Shown: positions 8,771 to 19,800 of the stretch, one piece after another
Layout: every line of letters starts with the position of its first letter
Numbering within the stretch: the stretch's first letter is position 1
NCBI GenBank assembly: GCA_963765625.1
Contig: CAVXXD010000012.1
Location: 372,001-436,000 of the forward strand
Length of the DNA stretch: 64,000 nt
Direction: 5' to 3'
Source: CAVXXD01 sp963765625
GTDB lineage: Bacteria > Actinomycetota > Geothermincolia > Geothermincolales > Geothermincolaceae
Made by a program: the position numbers and the translations under genes
Notes under the pieces: model-generated
Databases searched by the model: none
What the model saw: the letters and a program-made list of their open reading frames with translations, nothing else
What the model was told of the DNA's origin: nothing

Positions 8771-9817
8771 TCAGGGCCGTACTATGCGGTAGACGCTTAC
8801 CTGTGGCGGCGCGTAATTGGAGACGAAAAGACGGTCTCCCTCGGCGCTTACGGTCATGCCGATGGGTTTGGTGCAGGGCTTGGTGAAAACCTGGCGCATG
8901 GAAGCGGTGTCCACGCAGCCCACGTTGTTGTCTTCGTAGTTGCAGACAAACAGCCAGCCTTCGTCCGGGGTGAGCGCGATGGTGCGCGCCTTGGTCCCCA
9001 CCTTGGCCGTTCCCAGGATGGTACCGGTGGCGCGGTCCAGCTTGGTGATGGTGCCCGGGATGTTGTTACTGACATAAAGGTAAGTTCCGTCGCGGGTGCA
9101 GAGGACGTGGCGGGGGTTTTCGCCGCAGTAGATCTGCTCCAGCACCCGGTGCCCACCGTTGACGTCAAAGACGGCCAGGGTGTTGCCGCCCATCACGCAG
9201 ACGTAGGCCAGGTCGCCTCCGGGCGAGAAGCAGATGCCCCGGGGTGTGCCGTATAGCGGGACGGTCTTGACCGCGGTGCGGGCGGCGGCGTCGATCACCG
9301 TCACGGTATTAGAGTCCCAGTTGGCCACGTAGATCCACTTGCCGTCCGGGCTCACCTGGACCTCTTTGGGCACGGCACCGGTGGGCACCGAGGCGGTGAT
9401 GGCACCGGTGGCCAGTTCGATCACCAGTACCTTGGCCGAATTGTAGAGGGAGACCCAGGCCTCCCTGCCGTCCGGGGTGAAGTCCATCTCCACCGGCTCG
9501 TCAGGCAGGGAGATGGACATGGTCCTGGTGTAACCGTCGATCTCGAAGATGAAGTTCTTGTGGGCATAGAGGTCGTTGACGTAGACGTGATGGCCGTCGG
9601 GCATCAGCTCAACCGACTTGGGCCCGGCTTCCACCTTGAGAGTGGCGATCTGCTCCAGCCCGGTGACCGGCCCGGTGAGCCAGGGCGGCGGGGCAGGTTC
9701 CTCCGCTGCCTGCGCCTGCCCGCCCCCGGCGGTACCTGCGGAGGAACACCCAGCCCCCGCCCCCGCCATCAGGGCGAGAACCGTGATGAGGACCGCCGCC
9801 AGGAGCTTCCTGGACAT
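8771..9817 (-). CDS. YncE-like beta-propeller lipoprotein
   Basis: 348 residues from the ATG at 9817, which follows AAAGGAAC. The N-terminus is a lipoprotein signal with a lipobox ending AGAGC. The mature part is made of repeats of about 42 residues such as VSPDGKWIYVANWDSNTVTV, FSPGGDLAYVCVMGGNTLAV and TPDEGWLFVCNYEDNNVGCV, the 40-residue YVTN beta-propeller pattern of YncE/surface-layer proteins. It should form a seven-bladed propeller anchored outside the membrane. The ligand is unknown. It precedes the membrane-protein gene in a short minus-strand operon. Confidence 0.85.
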   Translation of the reverse strand: MSRKLLAAVLITVLALMAGAGAGCSSAGTAGGGQAQAAEEPAPPPWLTGPVTGLEQIATLKVEAGPKSVELMPDGHHVYVNDLYAHKNFIFEIDGYTRTMSISLPDEPVEMDFTPDGREAWVSLYNSAKVLVIELATGAITASVPTGAVPKEVQVSPDGKWIYVANWDSNTVTVIDAAARTAVKTVPLYGTPRGICFSPGGDLAYVCVMGGNTLAVFDVNGGHRVLEQIYCGENPRHVLCTRDGTYLYVSNNIPGTITKLDRATGTILGTAKVGTKARTIALTPDEGWLFVCNYEDNNVGCVDTASMRQVFTKPCTKPIGMTVSAEGDRLFVSNYAPPQVSVYRIVRP

Positions 9818-9901
9818 CCTGTTCCTTTCTCGCCGGACACTCGAAGTCTTCACAGATATTCTTCAACAGAAAAGGGGCGGCACCTTGCCCGGGCGGGGTG
9901 G

Positions 9902-9937
9902 GAAAAAGAAAAGGGCGGGCGTTGCCGCCCGCCCTTA
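9902..9937 (-). terminator. Rho-independent terminator after the FAD oxidoreductase pair
   Basis: A perfect 10-bp stem (AAGGGCGGGC at 9911-9920 with its complement at 9927-9936) and a 6-nt loop are followed on the minus strand by a T-rich run (CTTTTTC). It lies just past the stop of the oxidoreductase at 9950. Confidence 0.85.
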
Positions 9938-9949
9938 GTGAATGCTGTT

Positions 9950-11485
9950 CTATTCAGATTCGGCCGGCTCCAGTTCTATCGCTTCCACGACCGCCCTGAC
10001 CACGGCTTCCACTCCCGCTTCCTCCTTCTTGCCGCCCAGGAGTCTCTTCAGCAGGGAAGCGGCCACCAGGGCGCCGCCGACCCCGGCTGCGCTGAAGGCC
10101 GCCTTGCGCAGGGTGGACGTGAGGTAGTGAGCCTTGGAGAAGAGTTGCACCTGCTGGTTCTGGAAGTCCTCAAGGATATAACCGACGGCCAGGTTGGCCG
10201 AGGCACAGGCGTTCTCCATGCCCGCGCTGATGAAAGTGCGGGTGTAGTCGCCGCAGAGGTAGAAGTTGGAGAGGGGGGAGCGCTGGACAGGGCGGTACTT
10301 GTCGGCGCCCGGCTCCTGGGCGAAGACGCCCTGGCGCTTCTTGACCACCGCCCACTTGGTGACTTCGGCTTTGGCGCACTCCGGTACCTGGAAACGCAGT
10401 TCCTCGAGGGTGGTCTGGAAGATGCGTTCGTCCGACAGGGCCATGAGGTGGTGAGCAGGGGTGAGCACCAGCTCGATCATGGACCCAGTGGCGGTCTCGG
10501 CGAAACGCGGCACAATGCGGTTGAGGTCGGCGAAGCAGTTGAAGATGCCGTCCATCTGGGCCGCGATGTAGGTCATGTCGGTAGTGAAGCGGTCGAACCA
10601 GATCTGCACCGAGACCGAGGGGGCGTCGTTGATGTAGTGGATGTCGCGGAAGTACCTGTAGTCGAAGGCCTCCTCCGGCAGCAGGCGGCGCAGGTCGTAG
10701 AAGGGCATGGCGCTGACGTAGACGTCGGCCTCCAGCTTCTCCCCGTCCTCCAGCTCCACCCCGGTAAGCCTGGCGCCCTGGAGGCCGAAGCCGGACACCT
10801 TTTTGTTCATCAGCACTTTGCCGCCCCGGTCTTCGATGTACTTGCGGGCCGGCTCGACGTAGATCTCGCCCAGGCCGCCGTTGGCGAAGCCGATGCCGGG
10901 ATGGGCGATGAATTCCTTGCACTGCACCGAGCGTAGCCAGTAGAGCAGGGCTTTGGCGCTGACCCGGTTGAGTTCGAGGAAGGTCAGGCCGCAGCCGAAG
11001 GGACGGAAGTGATCAATGGCGGTGTCGGTCATGCCGTGGATCTTGAACCATTCCAGCAGGGATTTCTCGTCCGCTTTGGCCAGTTGGGCATCGGACATCA
11101 GGCTGGCGGCGGCCAGGGCGTAGCCCATGGACACCTGATCGAACTTGGACATGGTCGAGAAATTGAAAGCCGATAGAATGCTACCGGGACCGCCCCCCAT
11201 GGGCAGCTCACCACGGACCCCCTCGCGGTTATGGACGGCCATGCCGCTGGTCCAGTGGAGGGGCTCGGCGCCCACCTTCTTGAAGAAAGAAAGACAGTTG
11301 ACGTAATGAGGGAAGAAGACGTGCAGGGCGTTGTCGATGGTGTCCCCGTCGGCGTCGAGCCAGGAAGAGGCCCGCCCGCCCAGCATGTCGGTGGCTTCCA
11401 GCAGGGTCACCTCGTAGCCGTTGTCTACCAGGTTGCATGCGGCGCAGAGTCCGGACATGCCGCCACCAAGTACCAGAGCTTTCAT
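9950..11485 (-). CDS. FAD-dependent amine-oxidase/phytoene-desaturase-like oxidoreductase
   Basis: 511 residues. The N-terminal dinucleotide-binding motif GGGMSGLCAACNLVDNGYEV ends in an acidic residue (LLEA) and is followed by GGRASSW, the signature of phytoene desaturases and hydroxysqualene dehydroxylase-type enzymes. The C-terminal FAD motif LCGDYTRTFISAGMENACAS is also present. A hydrophobic stretch near the C-terminus (AGVGGALVAASLL) could anchor it to the membrane. A CAGGAGG site precedes the ATG. It lies 52 bp after a second FAD protein on the same strand. An isoprenoid substrate is likely but not shown, and no carotenoid synthase genes are nearby. Confidence 0.85.
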   Translation of the reverse strand: MKALVLGGGMSGLCAACNLVDNGYEVTLLEATDMLGGRASSWLDADGDTIDNALHVFFPHYVNCLSFFKKVGAEPLHWTSGMAVHNREGVRGELPMGGGPGSILSAFNFSTMSKFDQVSMGYALAAASLMSDAQLAKADEKSLLEWFKIHGMTDTAIDHFRPFGCGLTFLELNRVSAKALLYWLRSVQCKEFIAHPGIGFANGGLGEIYVEPARKYIEDRGGKVLMNKKVSGFGLQGARLTGVELEDGEKLEADVYVSAMPFYDLRRLLPEEAFDYRYFRDIHYINDAPSVSVQIWFDRFTTDMTYIAAQMDGIFNCFADLNRIVPRFAETATGSMIELVLTPAHHLMALSDERIFQTTLEELRFQVPECAKAEVTKWAVVKKRQGVFAQEPGADKYRPVQRSPLSNFYLCGDYTRTFISAGMENACASANLAVGYILEDFQNQQVQLFSKAHYLTSTLRKAAFSAAGVGGALVAASLLKRLLGGKKEEAGVEAVVRAVVEAIELEPAESE

Positions 11486-11537
11486 TTTTTTACCTCCTGT
11501 TGCTGAAGCGATATTGCCATTTTCTTAACTGTGTCCG

Positions 11538-12623
11538 TCATACCCTCAGCCAGCCGGGTATGACGGCGAAGACGTAGCGCAGCAGCCAGTTTTCGTAATA
11601 AGGTTGCAGGTCCAGCCCGAGGCGCCCCCCGGCCCGCAGGCCCCAGGGGAAGGTCGCTTCCACCATCTTGCGATTGATGTAGCTGAGCCGCCACAGGGCG
11701 TTCATCTTTCTGAACAGGCGCTCCGCCGCTTTCCGGTCGGTCAGGGCCAGCGCCGCTATTCTGCCGGAGACCAGGGCGCCGTGCACGCCGAAGAGGAGCA
11801 CCGGGTCCTGCATGCCGGCCAGGGTGCCGGTGAGAATGAAGCGGTCGTGGAAGAGGCGGGGGTTGTTGATGGAGCCCATGGGCAGCACACCCACGTCGAG
11901 GTCCTGCCAGTCCAGGAACTCGATTCCCTCATCGTGGGCCAGTTGCCGGCGGAACCAGCGCCTGGACTCCTGCGTGAGCGGCCTGCCCCGCTGGAACAGC
12001 AGGGCGCCGCCCATGCCGTTGATGGTGGAGAAGAAGGCGTAGTCCCGGGTGTACCTGTCCATGTAGATTATCACCGGGGGCCCGCCGTAGTTCTCCATGG
12101 TGCCGAAGGCCATGTGACCGTAGATCTGCTCGTAAGGGACGCTGATGGCTTCGTAAGTGTCCCGGAAGAGACCGGTGGCCAGGATGGTACCGGGGGGCAG
12201 TTCCGCGAAGTCTTTCTTCGTCTTCACTGGGGTGTTGAAGGTGAATCTGACCCCGGCGTCGACGGCTAACTGGTAGAGCAGGGAGTCCAGCGAGCCCACG
12301 CGCATGCCTCGCTCCACCAGGACCGCCGGGACGTTGGCCGGGAACTTGACGTCGTAGCGCTTGCCGAAACTGTAGATGGTGGCCCGGTCCATGGGCCGGG
12401 TGGCCGGCGAGACGTCGAAACCCAGGTAGCGCGCGAGCTTGTCCAGCTCCATGGGGGTCCCGTCCACCATAACGTAGGTCATCTCGCCCGTTTCCATGTC
12501 CCGGGCCGGTCCCCCGATGCCGTCCCGGCGTTCGATCACGTCGACTTCCCAGCCGTCGCGGGCTAGGGAGATAGCGGCGGTCAGCCCGGAAAGACCCGCG
12601 CCGACAATGGTAGCTCTACTCAA
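11538..12623 (-). CDS. NAD(P)/FAD-binding oxidoreductase, geranylgeranyl-reductase-like
   Basis: 361 residues from a TTG at 12623 preceded by GGGAGGGATG; this start places the Rossmann motif IVGAGLSGLTAAISLARDGW at the N-terminus as expected. An upstream ATG at 12680 would add 19 residues without homology. Later segments such as GPPVIIYMDRYTRDYAFFS and a C-terminal GALVSGRIAALAL resemble the geranylgeranyl reductase/squalene-epoxidase superfamily. It heads a two-gene operon with the phytoene-desaturase-like gene, and it diverges from ftsH with only 79 bp between the starts. The substrate is unknown. Confidence 0.75.
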   Translation of the reverse strand: MSRATIVGAGLSGLTAAISLARDGWEVDVIERRDGIGGPARDMETGEMTYVMVDGTPMELDKLARYLGFDVSPATRPMDRATIYSFGKRYDVKFPANVPAVLVERGMRVGSLDSLLYQLAVDAGVRFTFNTPVKTKKDFAELPPGTILATGLFRDTYEAISVPYEQIYGHMAFGTMENYGGPPVIIYMDRYTRDYAFFSTINGMGGALLFQRGRPLTQESRRWFRRQLAHDEGIEFLDWQDLDVGVLPMGSINNPRLFHDRFILTGTLAGMQDPVLLFGVHGALVSGRIAALALTDRKAAERLFRKMNALWRLSYINRKMVEATFPWGLRAGGRLGLDLQPYYENWLLRYVFAVIPGWLRV

Positions 12624-12664
12624 AGCACATCCCTCCCCGAGGTTATTCCCTATAGCCGGATTCT

Positions 12665-12695
12665 TTGAAAATACTAACATGCCGTGCTGTATAAT
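12665..12695 (+). promoter_or_regulatory. ftsH promoter, probably leaderless
   Basis: TATAAT at 12690-12695 ends only 7 bp before the ATG at 12703, so transcription would begin at or next to the start codon. A TTGAAA box lies at 12665-12670 with a long 19-bp spacer. There is no Shine-Dalgarno sequence upstream of this ATG. Confidence 0.5.
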
Positions 12696-12702
12696 ACACT
12701 CT

Positions 12703-14592
<1,890 letters not shown>

Positions 14593-14596
14593 AAAA

Positions 14597-14671
14597 TGGT
14601 GGAGATGAGCGGATTCGAACCGCCGACTTCCTGCTTGCAAGGCAGGCGCTCTCCCACTGAGCTACATCCCC
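14597..14671 (-). tRNA. tRNA-Ala (anticodon TGC)
   Basis: On the minus strand the sequence runs from GGGGATGTAGCTCAG through the anticodon loop CTTGCAA to GGTTCGAATCC and CTCCACCA. The acceptor stem pairs, the anticodon is TGC, and the CCA end is encoded. A run of six T follows directly. It lies 4 bp past the ftsH stop on the opposite strand. Confidence 0.95.
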
Positions 14672-14803
14672 ACGTACATCGACTATTGTAACACCCCGCG
14701 AGTATTGTCCATCCCTTTCCTTTCCGCGACTCCCCTTGCGGCGCCGCGGTTGCCCGCCGCGTCTGCTTGGTTTAATCGGATGCGACGTGGGAATAATCCA
14801 CGT

Positions 14804-15745
14804 ATGCCTGAAAGCACGAATGAATACGACGTGGTGATAGTCGGGGCGGGGCCGGCCGGCCTGGCTTCCGGCGTCTACTGCGCCCGCAAGATGCTCCGGA
14901 CCCTGGTGGTAAGCCGCGACGTGGGCGGGCAGGCCGCCTGGTCCTGGGAGGTGGAGAACTACCTGGGCTACCAGCTCATCACCGGGGCCGAACTCGTCAA
15001 CCACTTCTACGAGCACATCAAGGCCTTCGACGTGGAACTGCGGGAGAAGGTCGACGTCACGGCCCTGGAGGCGGTGGAGGGCGGTTTCGACGTGGTGACC
15101 GACAAGGGCAGGTTCCACGCGCCGGCGGTTATCGTCGCTTCGGGCAAGGTGCCGAGGCTGCTGAACGTCCCGGGGGAGAAGGAGTTCCGCGGCCGGGGCG
15201 TCGCCTACTGCGCCACCTGTGACGGGCCCCTCTTCGCCCACAAGGACGTCGCCGTGGTGGGGAGCGGCAATGCCGGGCTGGACGCGGCCCTGCAGCTCTC
15301 GCGCATCGCCGGCCAGGTTTACGTGGTCAACGCCGAACGTAAGTGCACGGGCGACGAAGCCACGCGCGATCTGGTCCAGGCGGCGGAGAATATACGCCTG
15401 CTGCACCGCGCCCGGGTGAAGGAGATCCGGGGTGAGGTGCTGGTGAAGTCCATGGTGGTGGAAGGCCTGGACGGACAGGGAGAAGAAGAGCTCCCGGTGT
15501 CGGGCGTCTTCATCGAGATAGGGTCCATCCCCTCAACCTCGTTCCTGGCGGCAGGGGTTAAGTTGAACGAAGCGGGCGAGGTGGTCATCGACTCCAACAA
15601 CCGCACCAGTGTCCCGGGTGTCTTCGCGGCGGGAGACGTCACCGACGTCATCGAGAAGCAGATCATCATCGCGGCGGGGGAAGGGGCCAAGGCGGCCCTG
15701 TCCGCCTATGCCTACCTGGTATCGAAGGGGATGCTGCGCGCCTAG
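14804..15745 (+). CDS. trxB: Thioredoxin reductase
   Basis: 313 residues from the ATG at 14804. The FAD-binding motif VIVGAGPAGLASGVYCARK, the redox pair C136-A-T-C139 (YCATCDGPLF), the NADPH motif VVGSGNAGLDAA and the C-terminal GVFAAGDVTD are all in the expected order and spacing. The enzyme reduces thioredoxin with NADPH. The frame opens 33 codons earlier, but that part is not conserved. No ribosome site is seen; an AATAAT box lies 7 bp upstream, so this gene too may be leaderless. No thioredoxin gene is adjacent. Confidence 0.92.
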   Translation: MPESTNEYDVVIVGAGPAGLASGVYCARKMLRTLVVSRDVGGQAAWSWEVENYLGYQLITGAELVNHFYEHIKAFDVELREKVDVTALEAVEGGFDVVTDKGRFHAPAVIVASGKVPRLLNVPGEKEFRGRGVAYCATCDGPLFAHKDVAVVGSGNAGLDAALQLSRIAGQVYVVNAERKCTGDEATRDLVQAAENIRLLHRARVKEIRGEVLVKSMVVEGLDGQGEEELPVSGVFIEIGSIPSTSFLAAGVKLNEAGEVVIDSNNRTSVPGVFAAGDVTDVIEKQIIIAAGEGAKAALSAYAYLVSKGMLRA

Positions 15746-15759
15746 TCCTTCGGGGGGGG

Positions 15760-16531
15760 TCAGGCGTGAGAGGGCGCCAGGTTGGCTCTCACTTTGTCCA
15801 GGGCCTGCCGCATCACCCGGGAGACCTGCATCTGCGAGATGCCCAGGTCGCCGGCGATCGTGGCCTGGGTCAAACCTTCGAAGAAGTAACGTTCCAGCAC
15901 CAGGCGTTCGCGGCCATCCAGGCCGATCATGGCTTCTTCCAGGATAACCCTGGTCTCCATGCACTCGAGTTCCTCGCTGATGGTCCCCAGGCTCTGGCCC
16001 AGGGTGGGGCCCGATCCGTCGGCGTCCTGCGTGACGCAGCAGTCGAGGGAGGTTACCGGCACACCGTCGCTGACGGTCAGCACTTCCAACATCTCGTCCT
16101 CGGTGCAGCGAAGCATGCACGCCAGCTCGCCTGCGCTCCAGCCGCTCGATCATGCCGGGGTCGGTCCGGTCGAGGCTCCGCAGGGAGTTCCTCAGTTCGT
16201 AGACGTTGCGGGGCAGGCGGATGCTGTCGGCGGAGTCGCGGTAGAACCGCTTCAACTCACCGTCGACGGTGGGGTAGGCGAAGGTGGAGAAAGCGATGTC
16301 CTTGTCGGGATCGAAACGGCGCATGGCCTTGAGCAGTCCCACCGCGGCGATCTGGTAGACCTCCTGGAAGGGGTAGCGGCTGGAAGAATATCGGTGGGCG
16401 AAGAAAGCCAGGAGGTTCTCGTAGCGGAAGAACAATTCGTCCTTGGCCCGGGCGTCTTCTTCTTCCCGGAAGCGAAGGAACAGCAGCCGCTCTTCCTCAT
16501 TGATACCTTTGCTGACAACAGCGTTCTTCAT
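15760..16531 (-). pseudogene. SigB/SigF-type alternative sigma factor split by a +1 frameshift
   Basis: The N-terminal piece starts at 16531 after AAGGTGGTG and holds sigma region 2 (FFRYENLLAFFAHRYSSS, VGLLKAMRRFDP, FSTFAYPTVDGELKRFYRD) and the start of region 3 (RLPRNVYELRN). Between about 16138 and 16124 the coding frame shifts. The second piece (AGELACMLRCTEDEMLEVL onward) carries region 4, LDGRERLVLERYFFEGLTQ and IAGDLGISQMQVSRVMRQAL, to the stop at 15760. Removing one base restores a single frame of about 256 codons, the normal length. The sequence may be a damaged gene, an assembly indel or a recoding site. The family usually controls stress or development genes. Confidence 0.85.
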
Positions 16532-16657
16532 TTGTTCACCACCTTAATACTTGTATAGCTCACCAGGAGCTTTCCAAGCAATGATGAATATCATATCGTG
16601 GCAATCGCCTATAATGGTCTGGAAGGATTCAGGAAACACTCAAGGAGGGACGCGCAT

Positions 16658-18361
16658 ATGGAACTGGCTGATTTCGTCAAGGCGGCAAGGGGAGAAGAGC
16701 CGGCTGACATGCTGCTCCGGGACTGCAGGCTGTTGAACGTCTTCAGCGGGAAGGTGGAGCGGGTTGACCTGGCCATCGCCGGTGGCCTGGTGCTGGGTTG
16801 GGGCGAAGAATACCTCGCCCGGGAGGTCGTCGAGATGGGCGGCCTCTACGTCGCCCCCGGCTTCATCGACGGCCACATCCACGTGGAGTCCTCCATGGTC
16901 AGCCTGCGCGAGTACAACCGCGCCGTGGTGCCGCGCGGCACCACCACCATCGTCACCGATTACCACGAGATAGCCAACGTCCTGGGGCGCGAGGGCATCC
17001 TCTACATGATCGCGGCGGCGTCCGGGCTGCCCCTGGAAGTGCTGGTGATGCTGCCGTCCTGCGTGCCCGCCACACCGATGGAAACGGCCGGGGCGGAGCT
17101 GGGACCCGGGGCCCTGGCGGAACTGCTCAACCGGCCCGAGGTCATCGGGCTGGGCGAGATGATGAACTTCCCCGGCGTGGTCGACGGCTTTCCCGACGTG
17201 CTCGCCAAGATCGAAGGCGTGGGCTGTCTGCCCATCGACGGGCATGCTCCCGGCCTCTCCGGCATGGCCTTGAACGCCTACTGCGGGGCGGGCATATCCT
17301 CGGACCACGAATGCGTGACGGCGGAGGAGGCGCGCCAGAAGCTGGCCCGCGGCATGTACCTGATGGTGAGGGAGGGCTCCACCGCCCATAACCTTACCGC
17401 CCTGCTTCCCGTGGTGACGCCCGAGACCGCTCGCCGCTGCCTGCTGGTCTCCGACGACCGCCACCCGGCTGACCTTCTCAACGAAGGGCATATCGACGCC
17501 ATCCTGCGCAAGGCGGTGGGCCTGGGGCTGGACCCCATGATCGCGCTGCGCATGGCCACCCTCAACCCGGTGGAGCGTTTCGGCCTCTGTGGAATAGGCG
17601 CGCTGGCTCCCGGCTACCAGGCTGACCTGGTGGTGCTGGATGATCTGGAGAGCTTCCGCGCGATCAGGGTAATGAAGCGAGGTAGATGGGTGGCGGAAGA
17701 CGGCGCACTTCTCGAGAAAGACTTGCCCTCACCCCCGCCCCTCCGGTCCACGGTGACCGTAGCCTGGGACAAGGCGCCGGGCATCGCCGTTAAGGCGGAA
17801 AGTGGGGCCATGCGCGTCATCGGGCTGGTGCCGGACCAGATCATCACCGAAGACCTCACCCTTGAGCCCAGGGTAGAAGAAGGAATGGCCGTTTCCGACC
17901 CGGAGCGGGACATCCTCAAGATATGCGTCTTCGAACGCCACAAGGGAACCGGCAACGTGGGTGTCGGTTTCGTCAAGGGGTTCGGACTGAAGAGGGGCGC
18001 CCTGGCGTCCACCGTGGCCCACGATTCCCACAATATCGTGGTGGTCGGGGTCACCGACGAGGAGATGATCACCGCGGTGCGGGCCATCGAGTCCCTGGGA
18101 GGAGGCCAGCTGGTGGTGGAGGGTGTGAACGTCGTCGCCGGGCTGCCCCTGCCCATCGCGGGCCTGATGTCCGACAAACCCTTGCATGAAGTAGCGGACG
18201 GTGTCGAGCGCCTGAAGGAAGCCGCGCGCGATCTCGGCTGCGTGGTGGCGGAACCCTTTATGGCCCTGTCATTCCTGGCTCTGCCGGTCATACCTTCTTT
18301 GAAGATGACCGACCGCGGCCTTTTCGACGTCAACGCCTTCGCCCACGTCCCGCTGTTCTGA
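16658..18361 (+). CDS. adeC: Adenine deaminase
   Basis: 567 residues from the ATG at 16658, preceded by AAGGAGG; the frame opens 20 codons earlier without a site. It belongs to the amidohydrolase superfamily and converts adenine to hypoxanthine and ammonia. Metal ligands H73 and H75 lie in GFIDGHIHVESSM. The GTTTIVTDYHEIANV, PIDGHAPGLSG and SSDHECVT segments are typical of the Ade family, and the C-terminal domain ends with PFMALSFLALPVIPSLKMTD. The length matches the family. It appears to be a single-gene unit and no purine-transport gene is adjacent. Confidence 0.95.
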   Translation: MELADFVKAARGEEPADMLLRDCRLLNVFSGKVERVDLAIAGGLVLGWGEEYLAREVVEMGGLYVAPGFIDGHIHVESSMVSLREYNRAVVPRGTTTIVTDYHEIANVLGREGILYMIAAASGLPLEVLVMLPSCVPATPMETAGAELGPGALAELLNRPEVIGLGEMMNFPGVVDGFPDVLAKIEGVGCLPIDGHAPGLSGMALNAYCGAGISSDHECVTAEEARQKLARGMYLMVREGSTAHNLTALLPVVTPETARRCLLVSDDRHPADLLNEGHIDAILRKAVGLGLDPMIALRMATLNPVERFGLCGIGALAPGYQADLVVLDDLESFRAIRVMKRGRWVAEDGALLEKDLPSPPPLRSTVTVAWDKAPGIAVKAESGAMRVIGLVPDQIITEDLTLEPRVEEGMAVSDPERDILKICVFERHKGTGNVGVGFVKGFGLKRGALASTVAHDSHNIVVVGVTDEEMITAVRAIESLGGGQLVVEGVNVVAGLPLPIAGLMSDKPLHEVADGVERLKEAARDLGCVVAEPFMALSFLALPVIPSLKMTDRGLFDVNAFAHVPLF

Positions 18362-18364
18362 CCC

Positions 18365-18646
18365 CTATCTCCATTTCGCGCGGATGTAGTTGGCCAGCAT
18401 GAGCAGGAAGATGAACGTGGCGGCGACAGCTTTCTGGACCCGGCGGTCTTCCAATATCTCGGCAAAACGGTAGACCTGTTGCTTGGCCTGGCCTACTCCT
18501 TCCACTACCCCGGTGGAGACGTGCGAGACGTGGGACATCTGCCCGTGCGTGGTGCTGACCATGTCACCCATGCCCTTGACCGCGTCGTCCAGTCCATCGA
18601 TGGCTTCGTTGATGCCGCGAAGGGTTTCGTCGAATTTACCGGTCAC
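18365..18646 (-). CDS. Small membrane protein with helical N-terminus
   Basis: 93 residues from a GTG at 18646, after GGAGG. The first 70 residues are polar and probably helical (KFDETLRGINEAIDGLDDAVKG...), and one hydrophobic segment (VAATFIFLLMLANYI) lies at the C-terminus with basic residues after it, as in tail-anchored proteins. I recognise no family. It starts 26 bp after the stop of the alcohol dehydrogenase on the same strand and converges on adeC. Confidence 0.6.
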   Translation of the reverse strand: MTGKFDETLRGINEAIDGLDDAVKGMGDMVSTTHGQMSHVSHVSTGVVEGVGQAKQQVYRFAEILEDRRVQKAVAATFIFLLMLANYIRAKWR

Positions 18647-18672
18647 CAGGCTTGACCTCCGTTGCTCGCCGT

Positions 18673-19683
18673 TCAGATCGACGTCTCGTCCGCCAGCTCG
18701 CCCGGACCGCGCAGCCCTTCAGCCGGATGGGCGCCCATATCCAGGACCACCTTGAGGATATTGTCGCGTGCCGCGTATTCCATCGCCTGGACGCCGTTCT
18801 CCAGGTCGAAGCGGCGGTCAATGAGGGACTGCACGTCTACCAGCCCGCGTGTCAGGGTGCGGATGGCCGGCTCGAATGGGCCGCAGCGCGAGCCGAGGAC
18901 GGTTACCTCGTCTACCACCAGCCGCGAGACGTCGAGGACGATCTTGTTTACGTAGGTGCTCTTCTGCACGATGGTGCCGGCCGGGCGCACCAGCTGCCGG
19001 GCCAGGTCGAATCCTTCCGGCCGGCCGGTACACTCAACAACCAGGTCGTAGAGCATGTCTTCCACCTCGTGTTCCAGGACGGTCCGGATGCCGTGCCGGT
19101 CGAGGATCTTGAGCTTCTGGGGGAACTTCCCGATGGAGACGAGGTCGCAGCCGGTCAGCCTCATCACCTGTGACATGATCAGCCCCAGTTTGCCGTCGCC
19201 CAATACCGCCACCTTGATGGACGGGAAGATGTGGACCTGCTCCAGCACCCGCAGGCAGGCTGCCAGCGGCTCCACGAAGACCGCGGTGTACTGGGGCAGC
19301 AGGTCCGGCAGGACGTGCAGGTTCTCCACGGGCAGGGTGGCATATTCCGCGAAGACGCCCTCGCGCCCCTTGATGCCCAGGGTGGTGCGGTCGGGGCAGT
19401 GGGCCGGGCGCCCCTCCACACACTGGTCGCAGCATCCGCAGGAGCAGTTGATCTCGCCGACCACGCGCTTGCCAAGAAGATCGGGTTCCTCCGCCTCCAC
19501 CACGATGCCCACGAACTCGTGGCCGAGGATGCCTTCGAAGTCCATGTATCCCTTGACGATCTCGATGTCGGTGTTGCAGATACCGGCCGCCGAGATCTTG
19601 ATCAGCGCCTCACCCGGTTCAGGCCTGGGCATGGGCAGATCGTCCCGCAAACGCAGCTCTCCGTCATAATATAAGCCAAGCAT
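18673..19683 (-). CDS. Zinc-dependent medium-chain alcohol dehydrogenase
   Basis: 336 residues of the MDR superfamily. The catalytic zinc site is seen in AAGICNTDIEI and in LGHEFVGIV; the structural zinc loop is CSCGCCDQCVEGRPAHC. The nucleotide-binding motif appears as VAVLGDGKLGL, and the conserved VFVEPLAACLRVLEQV helix precedes it. The family oxidises alcohols or polyols (threonine, sorbitol or related) with NAD(P). A GGAGGAG site precedes the ATG. It diverges from the beta-oxidation operon. The true substrate cannot be read from the sequence. Confidence 0.87.
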   Translation of the reverse strand: MLGLYYDGELRLRDDLPMPRPEPGEALIKISAAGICNTDIEIVKGYMDFEGILGHEFVGIVVEAEEPDLLGKRVVGEINCSCGCCDQCVEGRPAHCPDRTTLGIKGREGVFAEYATLPVENLHVLPDLLPQYTAVFVEPLAACLRVLEQVHIFPSIKVAVLGDGKLGLIMSQVMRLTGCDLVSIGKFPQKLKILDRHGIRTVLEHEVEDMLYDLVVECTGRPEGFDLARQLVRPAGTIVQKSTYVNKIVLDVSRLVVDEVTVLGSRCGPFEPAIRTLTRGLVDVQSLIDRRFDLENGVQAMEYAARDNILKVVLDMGAHPAEGLRGPGELADETSI

Positions 19684-19800
19684 GGTTTCGCTCCTCCGTC
19701 CGACTGGATTTGCAGCTATTATAACCTCTTTCCCTCTTATGATATACTTTTCACTGTTTTAACGCCTGAAACCAGAGAGTTGAGAAGGAGGGTAAACCGG

